Below, in pieces: positions 1 through 6,968 of a stretch of 64,000 bases of DNA; position 1 is the stretch's first letter; each line of letters starts with the position of its first letter. The DNA is from Faecalibacterium sp. HTF-F (GTDB lineage Bacteria > Bacillota > Clostridia > Oscillospirales > Ruminococcaceae), in contig NZ_CP094473.1 of NCBI RefSeq assembly GCF_023347535.1, forward strand, positions 558,001-622,000, in the 5' to 3' direction. The translations under genes were made by a program, and so were the position numbers. Under the pieces are notes generated by a model, which was not told where the DNA came from, did no database searches, and saw only the letters and a program-made list of their open reading frames with translations.

Positions 1-2
1 TA

Positions 3-131
3 TCAAGGAATGGAAAAAGTTCTCCGAAGAAACAGAAAAAGTATGACTCCTGTTGCAACTGCACAAGGCCCTGCCGCAAATGCGGGCTGCGCATCGTGCA
101 GAAAACTCAATTTGCAAAAAACTGGAATTAA
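3..131 (+). CDS. possible 3' tail of an upstream gene (Cys-rich frame)
   Basis: The window opens inside or just after another gene. One open frame runs from base 3 to the TAA at 129-131 and ends in a cysteine cluster (CCNCTRPCRKCGLR). A second frame (2-46) ends at the TGA at 44-46 with the tail KKFSEETEKV and would also be a credible C-terminus. I cannot decide between them and recognise neither protein. The next promoter starts at 136, so whichever is real ends here. Confidence 0.25.
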   Translation, partial: SRNGKSSPKKQKKYDSCCNCTRPCRKCGLRIVQKTQFAKNWN

Positions 132-135
132 CCCA

Positions 136-164
136 TTGACAAACTAGGTAAGAAGGGATATAAT
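136..164 (+). promoter_or_regulatory. consensus sigma-A promoter of the metY leader
   Basis: TTGACA (136-141) and TATAAT (159-164) are separated by exactly 17 bases, a perfect housekeeping promoter. Transcription would start near 171 and make a leader of about 330 nt ahead of metY. Confidence 0.85.
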
Positions 165-255
165 GCAGACAACAAATCCACAAGCCTGATGGGAAATTGA
201 AAGACCGGCTTGTAGAGGAGTGGGAAAGAGTTTTACGGGAAAGGAGGGCACGGAT

Positions 256-387
256 ATGAAGCTGATTTGGAACGACCTGCTGCATGCAAACTTCCGCTGT
301 GGGCGAATGTGCGGTGACCGGGCAGAACATCTGGCTGTGAACTGTACGATGCCCTCTTGTTGTGCACGAATGTGTGCCCGAATGTGA
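256..387 (+). CDS. putative Cys-rich leader peptide of metY (43 aa)
   Basis: A short frame begins with ATG at 256, six bases after a strong AAGGAGGG binding site (241-248), and ends at TGA 385-387. The peptide has 43 residues, six of them cysteine (C15, C19, C30, C35, C36, C40) and four internal or terminal methionines, which is far richer in Cys than normal proteins. It lies between a perfect promoter and an intrinsic terminator ahead of the O-acetylhomoserine sulfhydrylase gene. I infer a translated attenuator peptide that senses charged tRNA-Cys. No homologue is recognised; it could instead be a chance frame in an RNA leader. Confidence 0.5.
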   Translation: MKLIWNDLLHANFRCGRMCGDRAEHLAVNCTMPSCCARMCARM

Positions 388-419
388 CATGGGACAGTTT
401 TGCAGCTGAATTGTGATTG

Positions 420-455
420 CCCGGTGCGCTTTTGTATCACGCATCGGGATTTTTT
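420..455 (+). terminator. intrinsic terminator in the metY leader (attenuator)
   Basis: A 9-bp stem pairs 420-428 (CCCGGTGCG) with 440-448 (CGCATCGGG, one G-U), loop 11 nt, followed by six T at 450-455. It lies between the leader peptide and metY, so it would stop transcription before the gene. Bases 317-324 (ACCGGGCA), inside the leader frame, are a perfect complement of 418-425 and could act as antiterminator; 375-380 (TGCCCG) can compete for the same segment. Confidence 0.75.
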
Positions 456-501
456 GTATCAGGGAATTATACTAAAAGTACAAATAGAGAGGTAAAATAC
501 A

Positions 502-1791
502 ATGTCTAACTATAAATTTGAGACCCTGCAGCTTCACGTTGGCCAGGAGCAGGCCGATCCCGCAACCGATTCCCGCGCAGTGCCTATCTACCAGACCACT
601 TCCTATGTGTTCCGCAACAGCCAGCACGCAGCAGACCGCTTTGGTCTGGCAGATGCCGGCAACATCTATGGCCGCCTGACCAACTCCACGCAGGACGTGT
701 TCGAGAAGCGCATCGCTGCTCTGGAGGGCGGCGTGGCTGCTCTGGCAACCGCCTCCGGTGCCGCTGCTATCACCTACACCATCGAGGCACTGGCACAGGC
801 CGGTGACCACATCGTGGCCCAGAAGACCATCTACGGCGGCAGCTACAACCTGCTGGAGCACACCCTGACCCAGTTCGGCGTCACCACCACCTTTGTGAAC
901 GCACACGATCTGGCCGAGGTGGAGAACGCCATCCAGCCCAACACCAAGGCAATCTATCTGGAAACTCTGGGCAACCCCAACAGTGATATCCCCGATATCG
1001 ACGCCATTTCTGCCATCGCGCACAAGCACGGCCTGCCGCTGGTCATCGATAACACCTTCGGCACCCCGTACCTGATCCGTCCCATTGAGCACGGCGCAGA
1101 TATCGTTGTTCATTCCGCCACCAAGTTCATCGGCGGCCACGGCACCACGCTGGGCGGCATCATCGTGGACAGCGGCAAGTTCGACTGGAAGGCAAGCGGC
1201 AAGTTCGGCAACATTGCCGATCCCAACCCCAGCTACCACGGCGTCTCCTTTGCCGATGCAGCAGGCCCCGCAGCCTTTGTCACCTACATCCGTGCGATCC
1301 TGCTGCGTGATACCGGTGCCACCATTTCTCCGTTCAACGCCTTCCTGCTGCTGCAGGGCACCGAGACCCTGAGCCTGCGCATCGAGCGCCATGTGGAGAA
1401 CACCAAGAAGGTGGTCGAGTTTCTGGCAAACCACCCGCAGGTGGAGAAGGTCAACCACCCCTCCCTGCCGGATCACCCGGATCACGCCCTGTACGAGAAG
1501 TACTTCCCCAACGGCGGTGCTTCCATCTTTACCTTCAACATCAAGGGCGGCCGCGAGGAAGCATTCAAGTTCATCGATAACCTGAAGATCTTCTCTCTGC
1601 TGGCAAACGTTGCGGATGTGAAGAGCCTTGTCATCCACCCCGCTTCCACCACCCACAGCCAGCTGAACGATCAGGAGCTGGCCGAGCAGCAGATCTACCA
1701 GAACACCATCCGCCTGTCCATCGGCACCGAGCACATCGATGATATCATTGCCGATCTGGAGGCAGGCTTCGCAGCTGTCCGCGGCGAGTAA
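502..1791 (+). CDS. metY: O-acetylhomoserine aminocarboxypropyltransferase (sulfhydrylase)
   Basis: A 429-residue PLP enzyme of the Cys/Met metabolism family that makes homocysteine from O-acetylhomoserine and sulfide in the cytoplasm. The motif SATKFIGGHG holds the PLP-binding lysine K208, and the N-terminal QTTSYVF and NIYGRLTNST segments are typical of MetY rather than cystathionine gamma-synthase. The length matches the family. ATG 502 follows AGAGAGG with usual spacing. It is transcribed alone from the promoter at 136, through the Cys-rich leader and attenuator, and ends at the terminator at 1925, so sulfur amino acid control is likely. Confidence 0.93.
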   Translation: MSNYKFETLQLHVGQEQADPATDSRAVPIYQTTSYVFRNSQHAADRFGLADAGNIYGRLTNSTQDVFEKRIAALEGGVAALATASGAAAITYTIEALAQAGDHIVAQKTIYGGSYNLLEHTLTQFGVTTTFVNAHDLAEVENAIQPNTKAIYLETLGNPNSDIPDIDAISAIAHKHGLPLVIDNTFGTPYLIRPIEHGADIVVHSATKFIGGHGTTLGGIIVDSGKFDWKASGKFGNIADPNPSYHGVSFADAAGPAAFVTYIRAILLRDTGATISPFNAFLLLQGTETLSLRIERHVENTKKVVEFLANHPQVEKVNHPSLPDHPDHALYEKYFPNGGASIFTFNIKGGREEAFKFIDNLKIFSLLANVADVKSLVIHPASTTHSQLNDQELAEQQIYQNTIRLSIGTEHIDDIIADLEAGFAAVRGE

Positions 1792-1924
1792 ATCACTTTC
1801 CCCTGAGCGTCTCCGACAGAGTGTGTATGTGCCTTGTCTTTTCTTCTTTTCTCTCCTTGTCTGATGGAACCATTCCCTGTATCCTGGGGTGTATCTGACA
1901 CCTTAAACAGTTCCTAAACACAGC

Positions 1925-1958
1925 AAAAGGGCCCCTGCCAACCGGCGGGGGCCCTTTT
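1925..1958. terminator. bidirectional terminator between metY and the cellobiose permease gene
   Basis: An 11-bp perfect stem (1925-1935 with 1948-1958) has A runs on one side and T runs on the other, so it can end both the metY transcript and the convergent transporter operon. Confidence 0.85.
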
Positions 1959-1975
1959 GCGGTCAGATGTGCTTT

Positions 1976-2848
1976 TTAACCTTTGACACCGCCCAGCGCC
2001 ACACCGCGGACGATGAACTTGGAGAGCAGCAGATAGACGATGATCACCGGCAGGATGGCGATGGCCACCATCATGTACACCTTGCCCATATCGAACTTGA
2101 GGAAGTCTGCGCTGCGCAGCTGTGCAATGAGGATGGGCAGGGTCTTTTTGTCGGCACTGTCCAGCACCAGAGCGGGAATGAAGTAGTTGTTCCAGCTGGC
2201 CACGAAGGAGAAGATGGCCTGCACCGCCAGAGCAGGCTTCATGATGGGCAGCACGATCTTATTAAAGGTATAGAACTCGCCTGCACCGTCGATGCGGGCG
2301 GCCTCCACGATCTCCATGGGCAGGGAAGCGTCCAGATACTGCTTCATGAAGAAGAACACCGTGGGCGCTGCGATGCTGGGCAGGATCAGCGGGACAAAGC
2401 TGTTTTTCAGGCCCATTTTGGTGATGAGCTGCAAAAAGCCAAGAGCCGACACCTGCGTGGGCATGGTCATGATGAGCAGGATGATGGCAAAGGCGGCTTT
2501 TTTGAACCGGAAATTGTAGGCGTAGATGCCGTAAGCCGTCAGGGCCGAGAAATACACGCTGAGGGCTGCCGAGCAGGCAGAGACGATCAGGCTGTTGCGG
2601 ATGCCGGTGCCCACCGGGATGTTGGCGTCCGCCAGCACGTTCCGGAAGTTGGTGACGAGGGACTTGCCCGGCAGCAGCGAGAAGCCCTTCTGGATCTCAA
2701 AATGGGTGCGGGTGGAGTTGATCACCAGCACATAGAAGAAGAACAGACACAGAAAGCTGATGAGCACCAGCACCAGATAGCACCAGGCGCGGCGTGCCGC
2801 CAGTGTTGCTTTTTCAGACTGCGTTTTCGGAGTGCGTGCCATATTCAC
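1976..2848 (-). CDS. carbohydrate ABC transporter permease (MalG/CUT1 type)
   Basis: A 290-residue inner-membrane permease with six hydrophobic segments and the cytoplasmic EAA loop EAARIDGAGEFYTFNKIVLP that docks the ATPase. It is the second permease of the CUT1 sugar importer encoded with the genes at 2845 and 3925. GTG 2848 overlaps the stop of the upstream permease (GTGA); ATG 2842 is an equally possible start. Substrate specificity is inferred from the divergent cellobiose phosphorylase: probably cellobiose or short beta-glucans. No ATP-binding gene is in the operon, as is common for Gram-positive CUT1 systems that share an MsmK-type ATPase. Confidence 0.9.
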   Translation of the reverse strand: MNMARTPKTQSEKATLAARRAWCYLVLVLISFLCLFFFYVLVINSTRTHFEIQKGFSLLPGKSLVTNFRNVLADANIPVGTGIRNSLIVSACSAALSVYFSALTAYGIYAYNFRFKKAAFAIILLIMTMPTQVSALGFLQLITKMGLKNSFVPLILPSIAAPTVFFFMKQYLDASLPMEIVEAARIDGAGEFYTFNKIVLPIMKPALAVQAIFSFVASWNNYFIPALVLDSADKKTLPILIAQLRSADFLKFDMGKVYMMVAIAILPVIIVYLLLSKFIVRGVALGGVKG

Positions 2849-3819
2849 TTGCCCCCTTTAGCTGCTGCCTTCCGGGCAGCTTTCAATTCCCTGCGCTGGG
2901 CTTTGGTCAGGCCGTCATCCTCCCGGGTGAGGGAGAAGTAGACCACCACGCACAGCACCGCACAAACGAGGAACAGCACCACCGAGACAGCACCGGCCAT
3001 GCCGTAGTTCTTGCTGAACAGGTGGTTGTTCAGGTACATGATCATGGTGGTGGAGGTGCGGTCCGGCCCGCCCTTGCCGTTGGTGAGGATCTGCGGCACA
3101 TCGAACATCTGCAGACCGCCGATCATGGAGGTGATCATCACGTAGACCAGAATGGGCCGGATGAGCGGAATGGTGATCTTCCAGAACATCTGGTTCGGGG
3201 TGCAGCCGTCCAGCTCCGCAGCCTCGTACAGGGTGGGGTCCACGCCCATGATGGCTGCCATGAGCATGATGGTGGTGTTGCCGAACCACATGAGAAAATT
3301 CATCAGGCCGATGAGCCCACGGTTGCCCCACACGGTGTTCAAAAAGCTGATGGGAGCCTTGATCCAGCCCATGCTCAGCAGCACGGCGTTCACCGGGCCG
3401 TTGTCCGAGAACAGCGCAAAGAACAGCATGGCAAAGGCCGACGCCATAATCAGGTTGGGCATGTAGATGACCGTTTTGAAGAAGGTCTGGCCCTTCAGCT
3501 TCAGACGCAGGTCGGTGAACCATGCCGCCAGCAGCAGCGAAACGGCGATCTGCGGGATAAAGCCGATGATCCACAGGATCAGCGTGTTGCTGAAATACTT
3601 GGGCAGGTCGGTGGCGAACAGGGTAATGTAGTTTTTCAGGCCCACAAAGCTGGGGCCGATGATCTTCAGGCCGCTGCGGTAATATTCAAAAAAGCTGTAG
3701 TAGATGGTGGATGCCAGAGGGATCAGCTGGAATACCGCGAAGATGATAAAGAACGGCGCAATGAAGATGTAGCCCCATTTCGCGTAGCTGATCGACCCTT
3801 TCTTTTTCTTTTCTCCCAT
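2845..3819 (-). CDS. carbohydrate ABC transporter permease (MalF/UgpA type)
   Basis: A 324-residue permease with a Lys-rich cytoplasmic N-terminus (MGEKKKKG), about six membrane helices, and the EAA motif LYEAAELDGCTPNQMFWKIT. It pairs with the MalG-type protein encoded immediately downstream with a 4-nt overlap, showing translational coupling. The C-terminal tail after residue 300 is basic and Ala/Lys-rich (ELKAARKAAAKGGK). Start ATG 3819 follows AGGAGG. Role: imports an oligosaccharide, probably cellobiose, delivered by the binding protein encoded upstream. Confidence 0.9.
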   Translation of the reverse strand: MGEKKKKGSISYAKWGYIFIAPFFIIFAVFQLIPLASTIYYSFFEYYRSGLKIIGPSFVGLKNYITLFATDLPKYFSNTLILWIIGFIPQIAVSLLLAAWFTDLRLKLKGQTFFKTVIYMPNLIMASAFAMLFFALFSDNGPVNAVLLSMGWIKAPISFLNTVWGNRGLIGLMNFLMWFGNTTIMLMAAIMGVDPTLYEAAELDGCTPNQMFWKITIPLIRPILVYVMITSMIGGLQMFDVPQILTNGKGGPDRTSTTMIMYLNNHLFSKNYGMAGAVSVVLFLVCAVLCVVVYFSLTREDDGLTKAQRRELKAARKAAAKGGK

Positions 3820-3851
3820 AGGATCGCCTCCTGTTATCTGTAGAAAAGCAA

Positions 3852-3883
3852 AGAGGGCGGGCGAGATATGCCGCCCGCCCTCT
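3852..3883 (-). terminator. intra-operon hairpin between binding protein and permease genes
   Basis: A 12-bp GC-rich stem (3852-3863 with 3872-3883) is followed on the minus strand by a broken T run (TTTGCTTTT). It would partly terminate or protect the 3' end of the binding-protein mRNA, giving more binding protein than permease. Confidence 0.7.
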
Positions 3884-3924
3884 GTATTTACTTTTCCGTG
3901 TCAGCGAATTGGGTCATGCCGCGA

Positions 3925-5364
3925 TCATGCGGGCCAGACCACATCGGTCAGCTCGGGGTACTTCTCCTTGATGGCGGTCTCGAAGTTTGCCTTTGCGGTA
4001 TCCTCGTCCACGTTGCCGGTGAAGTAATCCTTGAACGCATTCTGGAAGCTCTCGTTCAGGCCCTGATCGTAGGGGCCTGCGTTGGACATATCGATCTTGG
4101 TTGCAGCCTCTGCAAACAGAGCGATGTGGTTCTGGCCGCCCAGGAAAGCGGAGCTGTAATCGCTGTTTGCGATCTCGTTCATAGCCTTCTCGTTGTTGGT
4201 GTAGTCCTGCGTATCCATAGTGATCTGCTTCATGATGGCTTCATCGCAGGTCAGCTTCTGCATAACATCCTTAATGGTCTCGATGTTGTCGCTGCCGGCT
4301 GCACCGCAGATCCAGGTGCCGCCCCAGTAGTAGGGCTGAGGGCCTTCGCACACGGCGTAGTCGCCGTAGATACCGTTGCCCACTTCCTCCTTGCCGCCTT
4401 CGGCCACAGGGGTCTCCAGCGAGTTGCCCAGCAGGGTGAAGTTGATGCCCCATGTGGAGTAGAAGAAGCCAAACACCTTGCCGGTGGGGCCCTGATCGGC
4501 TGCCCACTGGCTGTCCCACAGGCTGGACTTGTTGTTGTAGCCCTTGTCGGTGTATTCCTTGGTCTGCTCCACCCACTTCATGATGTTCTCGTCCACGGTG
4601 ACGGTGGTGCCGTCCACCCACGGAGCGGCCACATTGTTGGAGAAGGTGCGGTATGCATCGTCAAAGCCGGACAGCATCTTGTAGCCCTTGGCAGAGGCCT
4701 GTGCCGCCACATCGTTGAACTTATCCCAGTCGGACAGGTGTGCCTGCACCTCGGTGGGGTCATCGGTGCCCAAAACATCCTTGGCGATGCTGCGGCGGTA
4801 TGCGAACAGGCCGGGCGTTGCCTGCCATGTGGTGCCGCGCTGGCTGCCGTCCACCGTGACGATGTCCTTGGTATACTGGTACTGACCGGCCAGATCGGAA
4901 TCGGTCAGGCCGATGTCGGCCTTCACATCCAGAACGTAGTCGGAATCTACATACTTCAGCGCGTAGTCGGCCTCGATCAGGAAAATATCGATCTTGTCAT
5001 CGCCGGCGGCGCTGTCCTGACTCAGCAGTGCTTCGTCCAGCTTGTTCTGGTAGTTGTTGTTTTCGTTAGCGTTGATGGTCCACTTGACGGTGGTGCCGTC
5101 CTTCAGGGTGGTGGTGGACTTGTCCGCTGCGATCTCGGAAACTTCCGGATAGTAGTCGTTGAAGCGGCTCTGGAACTCGTCGTTCCAGCACCAGATGTTC
5201 AGCACCTTGCCGGCGGCAGAGGTGCCGGAAGCGGCTGCGCTGGATGCGGGAGCGGAAGAAGCGGTGCTGGTGGAAGCGGAGGAACCGCCGCAGGCAGCCA
5301 GAGCTGCACCAATGGTCACTGCGCCGGATGCGAGCAGGAAATTACGACGAGAGATCTTTTTCAT
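3925..5364 (-). CDS. extracellular solute-binding protein, probably cellobiose/beta-glucan
   Basis: A 479-residue lipoprotein of the family 1 solute-binding proteins. The signal has a twin-arginine pattern (ISRRNFL, residues 4-10), a hydrophobic stretch, and a lipobox ending LAAC with the lipidated C25, then a Ser/Ala-rich linker. The mature part has the length and aromatic content of oligosaccharide binders. AAGGAGG precedes the ATG. It lies between lacI and the two CUT1 permease genes and delivers sugar to them. The Arg-Arg pair could be a real Tat signal or a look-alike Sec signal. Confidence 0.88.
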   Translation of the reverse strand: MKKISRRNFLLASGAVTIGAALAACGGSSASTSTASSAPASSAAASGTSAAGKVLNIWCWNDEFQSRFNDYYPEVSEIAADKSTTTLKDGTTVKWTINANENNNYQNKLDEALLSQDSAAGDDKIDIFLIEADYALKYVDSDYVLDVKADIGLTDSDLAGQYQYTKDIVTVDGSQRGTTWQATPGLFAYRRSIAKDVLGTDDPTEVQAHLSDWDKFNDVAAQASAKGYKMLSGFDDAYRTFSNNVAAPWVDGTTVTVDENIMKWVEQTKEYTDKGYNNKSSLWDSQWAADQGPTGKVFGFFYSTWGINFTLLGNSLETPVAEGGKEEVGNGIYGDYAVCEGPQPYYWGGTWICGAAGSDNIETIKDVMQKLTCDEAIMKQITMDTQDYTNNEKAMNEIANSDYSSAFLGGQNHIALFAEAATKIDMSNAGPYDQGLNESFQNAFKDYFTGNVDEDTAKANFETAIKEKYPELTDVVWPA

Positions 5365-5415
5365 AAGGGTAAACCTCCTTCATGGTTTTCCATTATCTGC
5401 AAAAAGCTTTCTTCT

Positions 5416-5444
5416 CAAAAAAAGGCTCCACGAACCAGAACCTT
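5416..5444 (-). terminator. weak terminator after lacI
   Basis: On the minus strand a 7-bp stem (5438-5444 with 5422-5428, one G-U) with a 9-nt loop is followed by seven T. It separates lacI from the binding-protein gene and probably allows partial readthrough, because no clear separate promoter is seen in the 90-base gap. Confidence 0.55.
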
Positions 5445-5454
5445 GGGAGACGGA

Positions 5455-6462
5455 TCAGAGGCTGCGGACCGACCCGCCGTCCAGCAGCTTGCCGGAAACG
5501 CGGATCTGTTCCGGCAGGGTCACACGGGGGTGCTCGATGAACTCGATGAGCTTGTCGGCGGCGGTGCGGCCCAGCGCAGTGGTGTTCTGCCGGTAGGTCA
5601 CCAGCTGAGGCTTGACCACCCGGGAAAGGTAGATGCCGTCGTAGCCCATCACTGAGATGTCCTCAGGGATCGAAAGGCCCGCTTCGCTGATGGCGTTGTA
5701 GCCGCCCAGCGCGGAGAAATCGTCCGGGAAGATGATGCAGGTGGGCCGCTGCGGCAGTGCCAGCAGGGCCTGAGTCTCGGCGGCACAGCGGTCAGCATCG
5801 TGGTAGATGCCCTCCCGCACATATTCCTCCGGAACCTTCAGGCCCAGCTCTTCGCTGGCCTGATAGAAGCCCGCCAGACGGTTCTCGGTGACGGCGGTCT
5901 TTTCGCCGTGGATAAAGGCGATGCGGCGGTGGCCGCAGGCCCATGCCTGCCGTACCAGCGCTTTCAGGCCGGAAACATTGTCCGAAAGGATGGCCATGCG
6001 GTTGTTGAACACATGGTCGATGGTGACGACAGGCACCTCGCTGTTCACCAGCTCCACCACCTGCGGGTCGTAGAAGTTCACGCAGGCGATCACCACGCCG
6101 TCCACATTGCGGTAGCGGCAGTGCTCCAGATAGCTCATGCTCCGGCCGCTGATGTTGTGGTTGATGAAGGTGATGTCGTAGCCGTGCTTTTCCGCTTCCA
6201 CCTTGAAGCTGTCCAGCACAGCAGAAAAATATTCGTGGGTCAGGCCGCTCTGCCGTTCGTCCACAAACAAAACGCCCAGATTGTAGGTGCGGTTGGTCTT
6301 GAGGGAACGGGCGGCGGCGTTGGGCAGGTAGCCCATGCGGTGCGCAGCGGCCCGCACCCGCTCCCGGGTGGCGGCCGAGATGTCCGGCTGGTTGTTCAGC
6401 GCCTTGCTGACCGTTGCCACCGATACACCGCATTCCTTGGCCAGATCTTTCAGGGACGGCAT
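5455..6462 (-). CDS. LacI-family transcriptional regulator of the cellobiose genes
   Basis: A 335-residue repressor. Residues 1-50 form the LacI helix-turn-helix (LKDLAKECGVSVATVSKALN) with the hinge-type LPNAAARSLKT, followed by a periplasmic-binding-like sugar-sensing domain to about residue 330. ATG 6462 follows AAGGAGG; a GTG one codon earlier (6465) is also open. It is first in the minus-strand transporter operon and divergent from cellobiose phosphorylase. A 17-base motif is repeated at its own promoter (6516-6532) and at the phosphorylase promoter (6905-6921), so it probably represses both directions and is released by cellobiose or a breakdown product. Confidence 0.9.
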   Translation of the reverse strand: MPSLKDLAKECGVSVATVSKALNNQPDISAATRERVRAAAHRMGYLPNAAARSLKTNRTYNLGVLFVDERQSGLTHEYFSAVLDSFKVEAEKHGYDITFINHNISGRSMSYLEHCRYRNVDGVVIACVNFYDPQVVELVNSEVPVVTIDHVFNNRMAILSDNVSGLKALVRQAWACGHRRIAFIHGEKTAVTENRLAGFYQASEELGLKVPEEYVREGIYHDADRCAAETQALLALPQRPTCIIFPDDFSALGGYNAISEAGLSIPEDISVMGYDGIYLSRVVKPQLVTYRQNTTALGRTAADKLIEFIEHPRVTLPEQIRVSGKLLDGGSVRSL

Positions 6463-6515
6463 CACTTTGCTGCCTCCTTCAGGAAATATTGTGCGGGGAT
6501 GTTCTCTGTCGATTG

Positions 6516-6565
6516 CTTAATCGTTTTCGCAATTTCATGATAGCGCATTGTGCATCAAAAATCAA
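6516..6565 (-). promoter_or_regulatory. lacI promoter with operator half-site
   Basis: On the minus strand TTGATT (6565-6560) and TATCAT (6542-6537) are 17 bases apart. Directly downstream lies CTTAATCGTTTTCGCAA (6516-6532, read on the plus strand), the same 17 bases found ahead of the phosphorylase gene. Only the left half of the palindrome is conserved here. Confidence 0.7.
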
Positions 6566-6845
6566 GCGCATGAGAAAAACTTTCATTGTTTTTCATGAAA
6601 GTTTGGCGTTCTGTCCGTTTCCGGGGAAGCAAAATTGTGCATTCCGGATGGATTTCGTTACATTTCGATGAAAATTGAAAACATTTTCGCTGCGAGTTTC
6701 GCTGCCGATATTATTACTTCTAAATGGGGTCCGGACGGTTTCGTTTCCCGCCGGCACCGGGAAGAACGGCAGCGGAACCGCGCAAAAAATATGAATATAC
6801 GCGGGTTTGTGAACGCTGTTTCCGGAAATTTTTTTGCGGGACCCC

Positions 6846-6874
6846 TTGCTTTTTTGCGCGGCTTCGGCTATGCT
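6846..6874 (+). promoter_or_regulatory. promoter of cellobiose phosphorylase
   Basis: TTGCTT (6846-6851) and TATGCT (6869-6874) are 17 bases apart, placing the transcription start just before the operator at 6909. Confidence 0.6.
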
Positions 6875-6908
6875 AAAGGCGAAGAGAATGCTTCTGTCTG
6901 ATTTCTTA

Positions 6909-6928
6909 ATCGTTTTCGCAAAAACGAT
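6909..6928. promoter_or_regulatory. LacI-type operator
   Basis: A 20-bp near-perfect palindrome, ATCGTTTTCGCAAAAACGAT (nine of ten pairs symmetric), with the central CG typical of LacI-family sites. It lies 35 bases after the -10 box and 40 bases before the phosphorylase start. Confidence 0.75.
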
Positions 6929-6968
6929 GCAGCCGGTTGTCCCGGCCGCTGATAAGGAGGAAGCATTT

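Noticed and set aside
170..500. S-box, T-box or other known riboswitch ahead of metY
   Set aside because: Neither the SAM-I boxes (clearly present at 28949) nor a T-box sequence is found; leader peptide attenuation fits better.
472..1734. Long open frame antisense to metY (420 codons)
   Set aside because: Codon bias of GC-rich genes leaves the opposite strand open; product is Val/Gly/Leu-rich with no family match and no ribosome binding site.
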